DNA of 64,000 nt from Streptomyces antimycoticus (GTDB lineage: Bacteria; Actinomycetota; Actinomycetes; Streptomycetales; Streptomycetaceae): assembly GCF_005405925.1 (NCBI RefSeq), contig NZ_BJHV01000001.1:2914001-2978000 (forward strand), written 5' to 3'. Each line of letters begins with the position of its first letter. Within the stretch, counting starts at the first letter, position 1. This document shows positions 33,191 to 42,058 of the stretch, piece after piece. The position numbers were made by a program, and so were the translations under genes. The notes under the pieces are model-generated. The model was given only the letters and a program-made list of their open reading frames with translations. It made no database searches and had not been told where the DNA came from.

Positions 33191-34747
33191 CTATGCCCTT
33201 GAGCGGGCCTTGAAGGCCGCCTTGCGGGCCTCCTTGGCGGCCTGCTTGTCCGGGTGCAGCCGGCCCATCGCCTCCAGGACCTCCGCGGTCGCCGGGTGGT
33301 CCACCCGCCAGGCCGAGTCGAAGAAGCTCCCGGACTGGTCGACCAGGCCGCGCACCAGGTCCCGCAGTTCCGCCGAGTCGCCCTCGGTGGCGAGCTGGGC
33401 CGCGAGGGTGTCCACGGTCAGCCAGAAGACCATCGCCTCCGACGGCTCCGGGACGCCCGCCACCCCGTGCTCGGCCAGCCAGACCCGGGCCAGCCCGCCC
33501 AGGTGGCGGTCGTCGAGCACCTCGCGCAGCGCGGGCTCGGCCTCGGTACCGACCAGCGAGAGCGTCTGCTGGCAGGTGAGGCGGCGCAGCGGTGCGCCCT
33601 CGTCGTCGCCGCGCGCGGCGGCGAGCAGCTCGCGGGCGGCCTCCTCGGGCGTACGGCGGGCCAGCCACTGCTCGGCCTCGGCCTGCGCGGCGGGCTCGGG
33701 GTGGCCGGGGAGGGCGTCGAGCAGGATGTCGGCGCCCTTGTCGGCCAGGTCGCCGACGGCCGGGGCGTCGATGCCCGCCTCGATCATCCGGGCCCGTACG
33801 GCGTAGATGCCGAGTGGGGTGAGCCGCACCATGCCGTAGCGGGAGACGTCCTCGTCCTCCAGCTCCTCGGCGGTCTCGGGCTCCTGGATCCGGCCCTCGC
33901 CGTCGACCTCCTGGATCAGCGCCTCGTCCACCGGCTGGTAGTCGATGAGACCGGTCGGGGCGAGCAGCCGGAACTGGTCGTCCAGTCGCACCATCGCCTC
34001 GGAGACCTCTTCGAGGATGTCGTCGGTGGGCTCGTCCATGTCCTCGGGGACGATCATGGAGGCGGCCAGCGCGGGCAGCGGTACGGAGGCCGCGGCGGCC
34101 TCCTCGTCGAGGGCGGTCAGCAGATAGAGGTTGCCCAGCACCCCGTCGAGGAACTCGGCCTCCTCCTCCGGGTTCCAGTCGATCGCGTCGAGGTCGAGCT
34201 CACCGCCCTCGCTGATCTGGGCGGCGATGTCGCCCAGGTCGGGGGCGGCGGCGTCGGCCAGCACCGTCTCGAAGCCGTCGAGCCAGATGTCCAGGATGTC
34301 GCGGGGGCCGCCCTCGGTGATCAGGCGCAGCTCCTCGCCGCTGATCGCGAGGGCGGAGAACTCGTCCCCGAGCGGCGCGGCGCCGTCCGCGCCGTCGCCG
34401 TCACCCTTACCGTCGCCATCGCCATCGCCATCAGACCTCGCGGCCGCCGCGGCGCCCGACGCCTCCTCGGACTCGTCGATCTCGACCAGCCCGGTGTCGA
34501 CGGCGAGCTGCCACGCCTGCGCCGTGTGCTCGGGCCCGTCCTCGTCCCCCGACAGCCCCAGCAGCTCGATCGCCGCCCGCAGCTCGCTCTCCGGCAGCAC
34601 CCCGCCCGACGCCACCGGCTTCCCCGGCTCGGCCCAGCGGGCGAGCCGGACCGCGCGGGCGAGGAGCGGCGCGGCGAGTGCGTCCCGCGCGAGTTCCGCG
34701 TCGGTGCGAAGCCGCACGGGCGGCATGGTGGGGCGCTCTTCTGGCAT
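33191..34747 (-). CDS. Uncharacterised 518-residue protein
   Basis: A cytoplasmic, very acidic protein that I do not recognise. The N-terminal part (1-95) is helical, with LARDALAAPLLARAVRLARW. A Gly/Asp repeat of the DGDGDG type follows (about 104-118). Next come a helical region rich in Asp/Glu (about 130-300) and a C-terminal segment with short helical pairs reminiscent of alpha-solenoid repeats (about 340-490), ending in a basic AAKEARKAAFKARSRA tail. The opposite charges of middle and tail suggest a binding or scaffold role. Codon use is normal for the genome. There is no operon partner; the upstream region contains G-rich repeats. Confidence 0.75.
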   Translation of the reverse strand: MPEERPTMPPVRLRTDAELARDALAAPLLARAVRLARWAEPGKPVASGGVLPESELRAAIELLGLSGDEDGPEHTAQAWQLAVDTGLVEIDESEEASGAAAAARSDGDGDGDGKGDGDGADGAAPLGDEFSALAISGEELRLITEGGPRDILDIWLDGFETVLADAAAPDLGDIAAQISEGGELDLDAIDWNPEEEAEFLDGVLGNLYLLTALDEEAAAASVPLPALAASMIVPEDMDEPTDDILEEVSEAMVRLDDQFRLLAPTGLIDYQPVDEALIQEVDGEGRIQEPETAEELEDEDVSRYGMVRLTPLGIYAVRARMIEAGIDAPAVGDLADKGADILLDALPGHPEPAAQAEAEQWLARRTPEEAARELLAAARGDDEGAPLRRLTCQQTLSLVGTEAEPALREVLDDRHLGGLARVWLAEHGVAGVPEPSEAMVFWLTVDTLAAQLATEGDSAELRDLVRGLVDQSGSFFDSAWRVDHPATAEVLEAMGRLHPDKQAAKEARKAAFKARSRA

Positions 34748-35208
34748 GGGCGGACGTCACTCCTCGGGGCGCGGAAGTCGCGGGGGCTATGGGGCTGTGG
34801 GGGCTATGGGGCTGTGGGGGCTGTGGAACTGTGCGGGGGCTGTGGAGCTATGAGGCTATGGGTCTCAGGACCCCGCTGTGGAGCCATGGGGGTACGGATA
34901 TGCGGGTGTACGGGCACGGGCGCCACGGCACGGCCCGGACCCCAGCGTAGACGGAACGGGACGGCACTTTCGTCCCGATGTGGTCCCGCGCCCGATCCCG
35001 CACCGCGACAGGCGGTGAATTCGGCCGACGGGCCGCGGGAACCGGCCGGGGCGAGGGGGCGGGCGGCGCCCCCTCGTTCATGCTCCCGCCCCGCTTCCGC
35101 CATCCGCACGCCACCCGTCCTGTCTTGACAACTTCCGCACCCAGGAAAGAGATTGACGCGCGTAGAGGCGATTTCCTCGCCGTTCACTCCTTTCCGGAGG
35201 CCACCACC
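34748..35208. other. Gene-free region with G-rich repeats
   Basis: This 461-base gap between two divergent genes must hold both promoters. The left part is the G-rich tandem repeat listed separately. The right part, near 35126-35165, is less GC-rich (TCTTGACAACTTCCG), and TTGACA at 35128-35133 could be a -35 element for the nuclease gene. I see no gene here. Confidence 0.5.
34782..34860. repeat. G-rich ~9/18-bp tandem repeats
   Basis: Repeated units GGGGGCTATGGGGCTGTG (about 18 bases) and half-units GGGGCTGTG run just upstream of the 518-residue protein gene. Several G4-G5 runs occur on the plus strand, enough to form a G-quadruplex. Copies decay towards 34860. Confidence 0.7.
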
Positions 35209-37035
35209 ATGTCCCTTCGCGCCCCGCGCGGACCCGTCGCCGTCACCGCCGTCGCCGCCTCCGCCCTCGCGGCCGGGCTGCTCGTCGTGCCCTCGTCGGC
35301 CTCCGCCGCCGAGATCCGCATCCATGACATCCAGGGCAGCACCCGGATATCCCCGCTCGCCGGACAGCAGGTGACCGAGGTCCCCGGCACGGTCACGGCG
35401 ATACGCGCCTTCGGCTCGTCCCGCGGCTTCTGGATCCAGGACACCGAGCCCGACCGGGACGCGGCCACCAGCGAAGCGATCTTCGTCTTCACCGGATCGA
35501 CCACGCCCTCGGTCGCCGTGGGCGACTCGGTGCTGGTCTCCGGGACGGTGTCCGAGTACTACCCGGGCGGCAAGGACGCCGGTCTGCAGTCGCTCACCGA
35601 GATCTCCAAGGCCACCTGGACGGTCCGGTCCTCCGGCAATGCGCTGCCCGCCGCCTACCGGCTCAACCCCGCCACGATCCCCGACCGCTACACCCCGGAC
35701 GCGGGCGGCGACTCCATCGAGGGGCTGACGCTGCGGCCGCGCTCGTACGCCCTGGACCGCTACGAGTCGCTGGAAGGCATGCGGGTCTCGGTCGAGAACG
35801 CCCCCGTGGTCGGCGCGACCAACACCTACAAGGAGGTGTGGGTCACCGCCGAGCCCCGCCACCGGCGGACCGCGCGCGGCGGCGCCCTCTACGGCTCGTA
35901 CCGCGACCCCAACGCGGGCCGGGTGAAGGTGGTCTCCCTCCTCCCCTACGCCGAGCACCCCTTCCCCGTCGCGGACGTCGGCGACGCGCTGACCGGCACC
36001 ACGGCCGGGCCGCTGGACTACGACAACTTCGGCGGCTACACGCTCGCGGCCACCACGATGGGCGACCTGGCCGACCACGGCCCGGAGCGGGAGAGCACCC
36101 GCAAGCAGAAGGCGGACGAACTCTCCATCGCCACCTACAACGTGGAGAACCTCTCCCCCAAGACCGCCCAGGCGAAGTTCGACCGGCTGGCCACCGGGCT
36201 GGTGGAGCACCTCGCCTCGCCGGACATCGTCGCGCTGGAGGAGGTCCAGGACGACAACGGCGCCACGAACGACTCGGTGGTGGGCGCCGACGCCACGCTG
36301 ACGAAGCTCACCGACGCGATCAAGGCGGCGGGCGGCCCCTCGTACGAGTGGCGCCAGATCGACCCGGTTGACGACCAGGACGGCGGCGAGCCGGGCGGCA
36401 ACATCCGTGTGGCGTTCCTCTACAACCCGGAGCGGGTCTCCTTCACCGACATCCCCGGCGGCGACTCCACCACCCCGGTGACGGTCGAGAAGAAGGGCGG
36501 CAAGGCCACGCTGTCGGCCTCCCCCGGCCGTATCGACCCGGCGAACGGCGTCTGGAAGGCCAGCCGCAAGCCGCTGGTCGGGCAGTTCTCCTTCCGCGGC
36601 CGCCCGGTGTTCGTGGTCGCGAACCACTTCAACTCCAAGGGCGGCGACCAGGGTCTGGACAGCCGCTTCCAGCCCCCGGCCCGCTCCTCGGAGACCCAGC
36701 GCACCGGACAGGCCACGGCGGTCAACACCTTCGTCAAGGCGCTGCTGAACGCCGACCCGAAGGCGGCCGTGGTCGTCGCGGGCGACCTCAACGACTACCA
36801 GTTCTCGCCCGCGCTGGCCGACCTCACCCAGGGCGGTGTGCTGACCGACCTGGTGACCCGGCTGCCGAGGGACGAGCGCTACGGCTATGTCTACAACGGC
36901 AATTCGCAGGTGCTGGACCACATCCTGACCAGCCGCGCGCTGCGCCGTGCCGACTACGACATCGTGCACATCAACGCCGAGTTCGCGGACCAGTCCAGCG
37001 ACCACGACCCGCAGGTGGTGCGGGTGCGCCCCTGA
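35209..37035 (+). CDS. Secreted ExeM/NucH-type endonuclease
   Basis: Exported nuclease of 608 residues. The signal peptide covers about 1-33 (ending SASAAE). The N-terminal half (about 35-290) resembles the OB-fold part of ExeM/NucH nucleases. The C-terminal endonuclease/exonuclease/phosphatase domain (about 300-605) has IATYNVENLS, DIVALEEVQD, ANHFNSKGG, VAGDLNDYQ and the final DHDPQVV active-site His/Asp. ATG 35209 was chosen for GGAGG at 35196-35200 and the immediate signal peptide; the frame is open 77 codons further upstream without signal-like sequence. It probably degrades extracellular DNA for phosphate and nucleosides, which fits the PhoX neighbour two genes away. Confidence 0.9.
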   Translation: MSLRAPRGPVAVTAVAASALAAGLLVVPSSASAAEIRIHDIQGSTRISPLAGQQVTEVPGTVTAIRAFGSSRGFWIQDTEPDRDAATSEAIFVFTGSTTPSVAVGDSVLVSGTVSEYYPGGKDAGLQSLTEISKATWTVRSSGNALPAAYRLNPATIPDRYTPDAGGDSIEGLTLRPRSYALDRYESLEGMRVSVENAPVVGATNTYKEVWVTAEPRHRRTARGGALYGSYRDPNAGRVKVVSLLPYAEHPFPVADVGDALTGTTAGPLDYDNFGGYTLAATTMGDLADHGPERESTRKQKADELSIATYNVENLSPKTAQAKFDRLATGLVEHLASPDIVALEEVQDDNGATNDSVVGADATLTKLTDAIKAAGGPSYEWRQIDPVDDQDGGEPGGNIRVAFLYNPERVSFTDIPGGDSTTPVTVEKKGGKATLSASPGRIDPANGVWKASRKPLVGQFSFRGRPVFVVANHFNSKGGDQGLDSRFQPPARSSETQRTGQATAVNTFVKALLNADPKAAVVVAGDLNDYQFSPALADLTQGGVLTDLVTRLPRDERYGYVYNGNSQVLDHILTSRALRRADYDIVHINAEFADQSSDHDPQVVRVRP

Positions 37036-37055
37036 GGCGTCACCTGACGGACACG

Positions 37056-37096
37056 CGGCGGCCCGGTGGGGAAGGTAGTCCCCCACCGGGCCGCCG
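37056..37096. terminator. Bidirectional terminator, nuclease/dapD
   Basis: Perfect 16-base arms (CGGCGGCCCGGTGGGG and its complement) with a 9-base loop lie between the converging stops of the nuclease and dapD. Confidence 0.85.
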
Positions 37097-37104
37097 CCGT
37101 ACCA

Positions 37105-37148
37105 GCGTTGATCAGTTGCGGCTGTCCGCCGTTGATCAGTTGTGGCTG
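37105..37148. repeat. 20-bp direct duplication at the dapD 3' end
   Basis: CGTTGATCAGTTG-GGCTGT occurs twice, 24 bases apart (37105-37124 and 37129-37148), differing at one base. The inner copy includes the last five codons and stop of dapD; the outer copy looks like a duplication of that end. Confidence 0.7.
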
Positions 37149-38125
37149 TGCAGCGCCTCGTTCAGCCCGCCCCAGGAACCGGTGCGGGGCAGCGCCTCGA
37201 CCGCGCCGGTGATGGAGTTGCGGCGGAAGAGGAGGTTGTCGGCGCCGGAGAGCTCCAGGGCCTTGGCGATCTTGCCGTCCGGGAGGGTGACGCGGGTGCC
37301 CGCCGTCACATACAGCCCCGCCTCGACGATGCAGTCGTCGCCGAGCGGGATGCCCAGGCCCGCCTCGGCGCCGAGCAGGCAGCGCTCGCCGATGGTGATC
37401 GTCTGCTTGCCGCCGCCGGAGAGGGTACCCATGATCGAGGCGCCGCCGCCGATGTCGGAGCCGTCGCCGACCACGACGCCCGCGCTGATCCGGCCCTCGA
37501 CCATGGAGGTGCCCAGCGTGCCGGCGTTGAAGTTGACGAAGCCCTCGTGCATGACCGTGGTCCCGGGGGCGAGGTGCGCGCCGAGGCGGACCCGGTCGGC
37601 GTCGCCGATGCGGACGCCGGCGGGGACGACGTAGTCGGTCATCCGGGGGAACTTGTCGACACTGGTCACCGACAGGTGCAGCCCCTCGGCGCGGGCGGCC
37701 AGCCGGGCCCGCTCCACCTGGTCGGCGGCGACGGGGCCGAGCGAGGTCCAGGCGACGTTGGCCAGCAGGCCGAACTGGCCGTCCAGGCTCAGGCCGTGCG
37801 GCTTGACGAGCCGGTGGCTGAGCAGATGCAGCCGCAGATAGACGTCGTGCGCGTCCAGCGGCTTCTCGTCCAGCGAGGCGATGACCGTGCGGACGGCGAC
37901 GACCTCGACGCCGCGCCGGGGGTCCGGCCCGACCGCCTTGAGGGCGGTCTCGCCCAGCAGTTGCGCGGTCCGCTCGGCGTCGAGCCGCTCGGTCCCGGCC
38001 GGGCCGGGCTCGGCGGCCAGCTCGGGGGCCGGGAACCAGGTGTCCAGAACGGTGCCGTCCTCGGTGAGGGTGGCGAGACCGGCGGCGACGGCGCCGGTGG
38101 GGGCGGTGGTGGATGCATCGGTCAT
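37136..38125 (-). CDS. dapD: Tetrahydrodipicolinate N-succinyltransferase
   Basis: Lysine and diaminopimelate pathway enzyme of 329 residues. It transfers succinyl from succinyl-CoA to tetrahydrodipicolinate. The N-terminal domain is followed by the left-handed beta-helix with hexapeptide repeats ([53 protein letters not shown]), typical of the actinobacterial DapD form. Conserved [15 protein letters not shown] and the C-terminal [12 protein letters not shown] are present. ATG 38125. The neighbouring TetR gene on the same strand ends 10 bases upstream of its start. It provides precursor for peptidoglycan. Confidence 0.96.
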   Translation of the reverse strand: MTDASTTAPTGAVAAGLATLTEDGTVLDTWFPAPELAAEPGPAGTERLDAERTAQLLGETALKAVGPDPRRGVEVVAVRTVIASLDEKPLDAHDVYLRLHLLSHRLVKPHGLSLDGQFGLLANVAWTSLGPVAADQVERARLAARAEGLHLSVTSVDKFPRMTDYVVPAGVRIGDADRVRLGAHLAPGTTVMHEGFVNFNAGTLGTSMVEGRISAGVVVGDGSDIGGGASIMGTLSGGGKQTITIGERCLLGAEAGLGIPLGDDCIVEAGLYVTAGTRVTLPDGKIAKALELSGADNLLFRRNSITGAVEALPRTGSWGGLNEALHSHN

Positions 38126-38135
38126 GGTCAGAACG

Positions 38136-38780
38136 CTAACCGGAGGCGGGGCCGGGAGGCGAACCGGTCTCAGCGGGCGAGCCCGGGGGGCTCGTCATAC
38201 GGTTTCGGCGAGCGGTCCCCGGCTCCCCGTCATCGCCGTCCCCACGCATGAGCCGCTCCAGCGCCGCGCGGGTGCCCTCCCGGTCGTACGGGCGGTCCGC
38301 CAGCAGCACCTGCAGGGTCAGTCCGTCGATCAGAGCCACCACCGCGCGCGCCGTGGCCGCTTCGGGCACCAGTCGCGTCAGCATCCGGGCCATCTCGTCC
38401 AGGCACTCGGCGGCGAGCGGACGCAGCCCCTCATCGCGCAACGCGGCGAAGTACAGCTCGTACTCCAGCTCCATCCGCGCCCGTTCGCCCGTGAGCTGAT
38501 CCTCCAGCCACCGGGCCAGTTCGTCCGCGGGCGGCGCGGCCGGATCGACGCCCTCCACCCAGCTCTCCACCTCCGCCAGCCACTCCCCGTTGATCTGGCG
38601 GAGCGCCGCGATCAGCAGGTCGTCGAGGGTCGCGAAGTGGTAGGTCGTCGAGCCCAGCGGCACATCGGCCGCGGCCGCCACGGCCCGGTGGCCGAGCCCC
38701 GCGATGCCACGCTCGCGGACCACGGCGGCCGCGGCGTCGATGATCCGCTGCCGCCGGTCGGGGTCGTAGCGGCGCCCCAT
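38136..38780 (-). CDS. TetR-family regulator (SMR operon)
   Basis: A 214-residue repressor. The helix-turn-helix at about 10-52 includes [20 protein letters not shown] and [13 protein letters not shown]; the C-terminal part includes [23 protein letters not shown] 38780 overlaps the stop of the small efflux gene (ATGA), so both are translated together. The tail after residue 190 is Pro/Gly/Ser-rich. It probably binds the palindrome at 39102-39137 and represses the exporter. Confidence 0.92.
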   Translation of the reverse strand: MGRRYDPDRRQRIIDAAAAVVRERGIAGLGHRAVAAAADVPLGSTTYHFATLDDLLIAALRQINGEWLAEVESWVEGVDPAAPPADELARWLEDQLTGERARMELEYELYFAALRDEGLRPLAAECLDEMARMLTRLVPEAATARAVVALIDGLTLQVLLADRPYDREGTRAALERLMRGDGDDGEPGTARRNRMTSPPGSPAETGSPPGPASG

Positions 38781-39100
38781 CAGTGGGCCCCGCCGAGGTT
38801 GAGCACGATCACCCCGGCGACCACCAGCAGCACCCCGATCACCTTGGCGGCGGTGGCCGCCTCCCCCAGGAAGAGCATGCCGATCACCGCGATGAGGGCC
38901 GTACCGGCTCCGGCCCATATGGCGTACGCGGTGCCGACGGACACCGTCTTGAGGGTCTGGGCGAGCAGGGCGAAGGCGATCAGATAGCCCGCTCCGGTGG
39001 CCAGCGAGGGCCATAGCTTGCTGAAGCCATCGCTGTACTTCATCGAGGTGGTGGCGAGGATCTCGGCCAGGATCGCTCCGGAGAGCATCACATATCCCAT
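38780..39100 (-). CDS. Small multidrug resistance (SMR) efflux protein
   Basis: Four-segment membrane protein of 106 residues, EmrE/QacE type. The conserved membrane Glu is in MLSGAILAEILATTSMKYSDGF, and the second half contains GTAYAIWAGAGTALIAVIG and FLGEAATAAKVIG. ATG 39100 gives the usual family length and the MGYVML opening; ATG 39088 is an alternative. It exports cationic compounds in exchange for protons. It is coupled to its TetR regulator, with the operator directly upstream. Confidence 0.93.
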   Translation of the reverse strand: MGYVMLSGAILAEILATTSMKYSDGFSKLWPSLATGAGYLIAFALLAQTLKTVSVGTAYAIWAGAGTALIAVIGMLFLGEAATAAKVIGVLLVVAGVIVLNLGGAH

Positions 39101-39101
39101 G

Positions 39102-39137
39102 CGTACAAGCGTACACAACGATGTGTACGGTCGTACG
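39102..39137. promoter_or_regulatory. TetR operator upstream of the SMR gene
   Basis: A nested, exactly symmetric inverted repeat: outer CGTAC/GTACG (39102-39106, 39133-39137) and inner CGTACAC/GTGTACG (39110-39116, 39123-39129) around AACGAT. It starts 1 base before the SMR start codon, so a bound repressor would block initiation. Confidence 0.75.
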
Positions 39138-39171
39138 TAACGCGAGTCCCACCAGCCCCGGAACATGCGAA

Positions 39172-39199
39172 CGGCCCCCGCGCCGAAGCGCGGGGGCCG
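39172..39199 (-). terminator. Terminator after the suf operon
   Basis: A perfect 12-bp stem with a TTCG loop on the minus strand (arms CGGCCCCCGCGC and GCGCGGGGGCCG) lies 27 bases after the sufT stop. The UUCG tetraloop makes this an exceptionally stable hairpin. Confidence 0.85.
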
Positions 39200-39225
39200 C
39201 TCACACAAGCCCAGGAGGCGAGACG

Positions 39226-39561
39226 TCAGACGTTGAAGCCGAGGGCGCGCAGCTGCTCACGTCCCTCGTCGGTGATCTTGTCCGGGCCCCACGGCGGCAT
39301 CCAGACCCAGTTGATCCGGAGCTCGTTGACGATGCCGTCGGTAGCGGACTTGGCCTGGTCCTCGATGACGTCGGTCAGCGGACACGCCGCCGAGGTCAGC
39401 GTCATGTCGATCGTCGCGATGTTGGCGTCGTCGATGTGAATGCCGTAGATCAGCCCGAGGTTGACCACGTCGATGCCCAGCTCGGGGTCCACGACGTCGT
39501 ACAGGGCCTCGCGGACCTCTTCCTCGCTGGCGGGCTTGGTGGTGGTCACGTTGTCACTCAT
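39226..39561 (-). CDS. sufT: Fe-S assembly protein SufT (MIP18/DUF59)
   Basis: A 111-residue MIP18-family protein that helps deliver Fe-S clusters to target enzymes. The conserved VVDPELGIDVVNLGLIY block is near 23-39, the SAACPLTD motif with its Cys lies at about 57-64, and WVWMPPWGPDKITDEGREQL ends the domain. ATG 39561 overlaps the sufU stop by 4 bases. It is the last gene of the suf operon and is followed by a strong terminator. Confidence 0.92.
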   Translation of the reverse strand: MSDNVTTTKPASEEEVREALYDVVDPELGIDVVNLGLIYGIHIDDANIATIDMTLTSAACPLTDVIEDQAKSATDGIVNELRINWVWMPPWGPDKITDEGREQLRALGFNV

Positions 39562-40022
39562 GCGGTCTTCCCTCCGGCGGTCTCACCCAGTGCCTGTGCC
39601 GTGGCGTCCTTCCAGGCCATCCAGCTCAGCAGGGCGCATTTCACACGGGCCGGGTACTTGGAGACACCGGCGAACGCGATCGCGTCCTCCAGCACCTCCT
39701 CCATGGCGTCGTCCGGCTCGGCCTTGCCCTTGGACTGCATCAGGTGCAGGAAGGTCTCCTGGATCCTGCGGGCCTCGGCCAGCTCCTTGCCCACCAGCAG
39801 CTCATTGAGCACGGAGGCGCTGGCCTGGCTGATGGAACAGCCCTGGCCCTCGTAGCTCACGTCCTCGATGGTCTCGCCGTCAAGCCGCACCCGGAGCGTG
39901 ATCTCGTCACCGCAGGTCGGATTGACATGGTGTACCTCTGCGTCGCCGTCCCTCAGGCCCCGTCCATGGGGGTTCTTGTAGTGGTCCAGGATCACGTCCT
40001 GGTACATCGAATCCAGCTTCAC
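39558..40022 (-). CDS. sufU: Fe-S scaffold/sulfur transfer protein SufU
   Basis: A 154-residue NifU-N-type protein with the three Cys and one Asp of the zinc/sulfur site: C37 and D39 (PTCGDE), C62 (GQGCSIS) and C129 (VKCALL). In actinobacteria SufU takes sulfur from SufS. The 18-residue insert between the second and third ligand, typical of SufU rather than IscU, is seen as LVGKELAEARRIQETFL. It lies 11 bases after sufS. Confidence 0.95.
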   Translation of the reverse strand: MKLDSMYQDVILDHYKNPHGRGLRDGDAEVHHVNPTCGDEITLRVRLDGETIEDVSYEGQGCSISQASASVLNELLVGKELAEARRIQETFLHLMQSKGKAEPDDAMEEVLEDAIAFAGVSKYPARVKCALLSWMAWKDATAQALGETAGGKTA

Positions 40023-40033
40023 GCGGCACGCCC

Positions 40034-41290
40034 CTACCCGAAGAAGTTCCGTACGTGCTCCAGGCCCTCCACCAAGGCGTCAACCTCGGCCGGAGTGGAG
40101 TACAGATAGAACGACGCTCGGGTGGTCGCCGGAATTCCATAGCGCAGGCATACGGGGCGGGCGCAGTGGTGGCCGACCCGGACCGCGATCCCCTGCTCGT
40201 CGAGCACCTGGCCCACATCGTGGGGGTGGATGTCGCCGAGCGTGAAGGAGATCGTGGCGCCGCGCTCCTCGGCCGTGGTGGGGCCGATGATGCGCAGGTC
40301 CGGCACCTCCAGGAGCCTGCCGACCGCGTAGTGCGTGAGGGCGTGCTCATGACGGGTGATGTTGTCCATGCCGATCGAGGTGAGGTAGTCCACGGCCGCG
40401 CCGAGGCCGACGGCCTGGGCGATCGGGGGCGTACCGGCCTCGAACTTGTGCGGCGCCGGGGCGTAGGTGGATGAGTGCATCGAGACGGTCTCGATCATCT
40501 CGCCGCCGCCGAGGAACGGAGGCAGGTCCTCCAGCAGCTCCTGGCGGCCCCACAGCACACCGATGCCGGTCGGGCCGCACATCTTGTGGCCGGTGAAGGC
40601 CACGAAGTCGGCCTGGAGCGCCTGCACGTCCAGCAGCATGTGCGGGGCGGCCTGGGAGGCGTCGATCACCACGAGGGCGCCGACGTCCTGGGCGCGGCGG
40701 ACGATCGCCTCGACCGGGTTGACCGTGCCGAGGATGTTGGAGACCAGCACGAACGAGACGACCTTGGTCTTCTCGGTGATGACCTGCTCTATCTCCGACA
40801 GGTCGAGCCGGCCGTCCTCGGTGAGGCCGAACCACTTCAGCTTCGCGCCGGTGCGCTGCGAGAGCAGCTGCCACGGAACGATGTTGGAGTGGTGCTCCAT
40901 CTCGGTGATGACGATCTCGGTTTCCTGGTCCACGCGGTAGGGCTCGTCGGCCCAGCCGAGCATGTTGGCGACCAGGTTCAGCGACTCCGAGGCGTTCTTG
41001 GTGAAGATCACCTCGTCGCGGCTGGGAGCGTTGATGAAGGCGGCGACCTTGTCGCGGGCGCCCTCGTACAGCTCCGTGGCCTCCTCGGCGAGCATATGGA
41101 CGCCGCGGTGCACATTGGCGTTGGAGCGCTCGTAGTAGTCGTTGAGCACGTCCAGCACCTGGCGCGGCTTCTGCGACGTCGCCGCGTTGTCCAGGTAGAC
41201 GAGCTTCTGGCCGTCATGGACGACACGGTCCAGGATCGGGAAGTCCTTGCGGATCGCCTCGGTGTCGAGGAGGCCCGGCAGCTGTGTCAC
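40034..41290 (-). CDS. sufS: Cysteine desulfurase SufS
   Basis: PLP-dependent enzyme of 418 residues that removes sulfur from cysteine for cluster assembly. The PLP Lys is K236 (FTGHKMCGPTG), and the persulfide-forming Cys lies in RVGHHCARPVC near the C-terminus. Substrate and cofactor residues TEMEHHSNIVPW and VIDASQAAPH are present. It works with SufU, encoded 11 bases downstream. Its ATG overlaps the sufC stop (41287-41290). Confidence 0.96.
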   Translation of the reverse strand: MTQLPGLLDTEAIRKDFPILDRVVHDGQKLVYLDNAATSQKPRQVLDVLNDYYERSNANVHRGVHMLAEEATELYEGARDKVAAFINAPSRDEVIFTKNASESLNLVANMLGWADEPYRVDQETEIVITEMEHHSNIVPWQLLSQRTGAKLKWFGLTEDGRLDLSEIEQVITEKTKVVSFVLVSNILGTVNPVEAIVRRAQDVGALVVIDASQAAPHMLLDVQALQADFVAFTGHKMCGPTGIGVLWGRQELLEDLPPFLGGGEMIETVSMHSSTYAPAPHKFEAGTPPIAQAVGLGAAVDYLTSIGMDNITRHEHALTHYAVGRLLEVPDLRIIGPTTAEERGATISFTLGDIHPHDVGQVLDEQGIAVRVGHHCARPVCLRYGIPATTRASFYLYSTPAEVDALVEGLEHVRNFFG

Positions 41291-42051
41291 TCGGATGCGC
41301 CTCCCTTCACGTACGCCTCGTAGCCCTCTTCTTCCAGCTTGTCGGCCAGCTCCGGGCCGCCGGACTCGGCGATCCGGCCCGCCGCGAAGACGTGGACGTG
41401 GTCGGGCTTGATGTACCGCAGGATGCGGGTGTAGTGGGTGATCAGCAGGGTGCCGACCTGGCCCGCCTCACGGACCCGGTTGACGCCCTCGGAGACCACC
41501 CGCAGTGCGTCGACGTCGAGGCCGGAGTCGGTCTCGTCGAGGATCGCGATGGCCGGCTTCAGCAGCTCCAGCTGGAGGATCTCGTGGCGCTTCTTCTCTC
41601 CGCCGGAGAAGCCCTCGTTCACATTCCGCTCGGCGAAGGACGGGTCGATGTTGAGGCGCTCCATGGCCTCCTTGACCTCCTTCACCCAGGTGCGCAGCTT
41701 GGGCGCCTCGCCGCGGATCGCGGTCGCGGAGGTGCGCAGGAAGTTGGAGACGGAGACGCCGGGCACCTCGACCGGGTACTGCATGGCGAGGAAGACACCG
41801 GCGCGGGCGCGCTCGTCGACGGACATCGCGAGCACGTCCTCGCCGTCCAGCGTCACGGTGCCGCCGGTGATCGTGTACTTCGGGTGCCCGGCGAGCGAGT
41901 AGGCGAGGGTGGACTTGCCGGAGCCGTTGGGGCCCATGATGGCGTGCGTCTCGCCCTGCTTCACGGTCAGGTCGACACCGCGCAGGATCTCGCGGGGACC
42001 GCCCTCGGCGTCGACGGAAACGTGCAGGTCGTGGATCTCAAGCGTGGCCAT
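41287..42051 (-). CDS. sufC: Fe-S assembly ATPase SufC
   Basis: ABC-type ATPase of 254 residues that powers the SufBCD scaffold. Walker A is GPNGSGKST, the signature is FSGGEKKRHEI and Walker B is AILDETDSGLD. ATG 42051 was chosen because the conserved MATLEIHDLHV begins there; an upstream start would overlap the ferredoxin gene. It lies 7 bases after the ferredoxin gene. Confidence 0.96.
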   Translation of the reverse strand: MATLEIHDLHVSVDAEGGPREILRGVDLTVKQGETHAIMGPNGSGKSTLAYSLAGHPKYTITGGTVTLDGEDVLAMSVDERARAGVFLAMQYPVEVPGVSVSNFLRTSATAIRGEAPKLRTWVKEVKEAMERLNIDPSFAERNVNEGFSGGEKKRHEILQLELLKPAIAILDETDSGLDVDALRVVSEGVNRVREAGQVGTLLITHYTRILRYIKPDHVHVFAAGRIAESGGPELADKLEEEGYEAYVKGGASE

Positions 42052-42058
42052 GGGTGCC

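Noticed and set aside
34978..35208. Earlier start for the secreted nuclease
   Set aside because: The added 77 codons would precede the signal peptide; a good ribosome binding site supports 35209.
34804..37086. 760-codon minus-strand open frame
   Set aside because: Antisense to the secreted nuclease, which has a signal peptide and active-site motifs.
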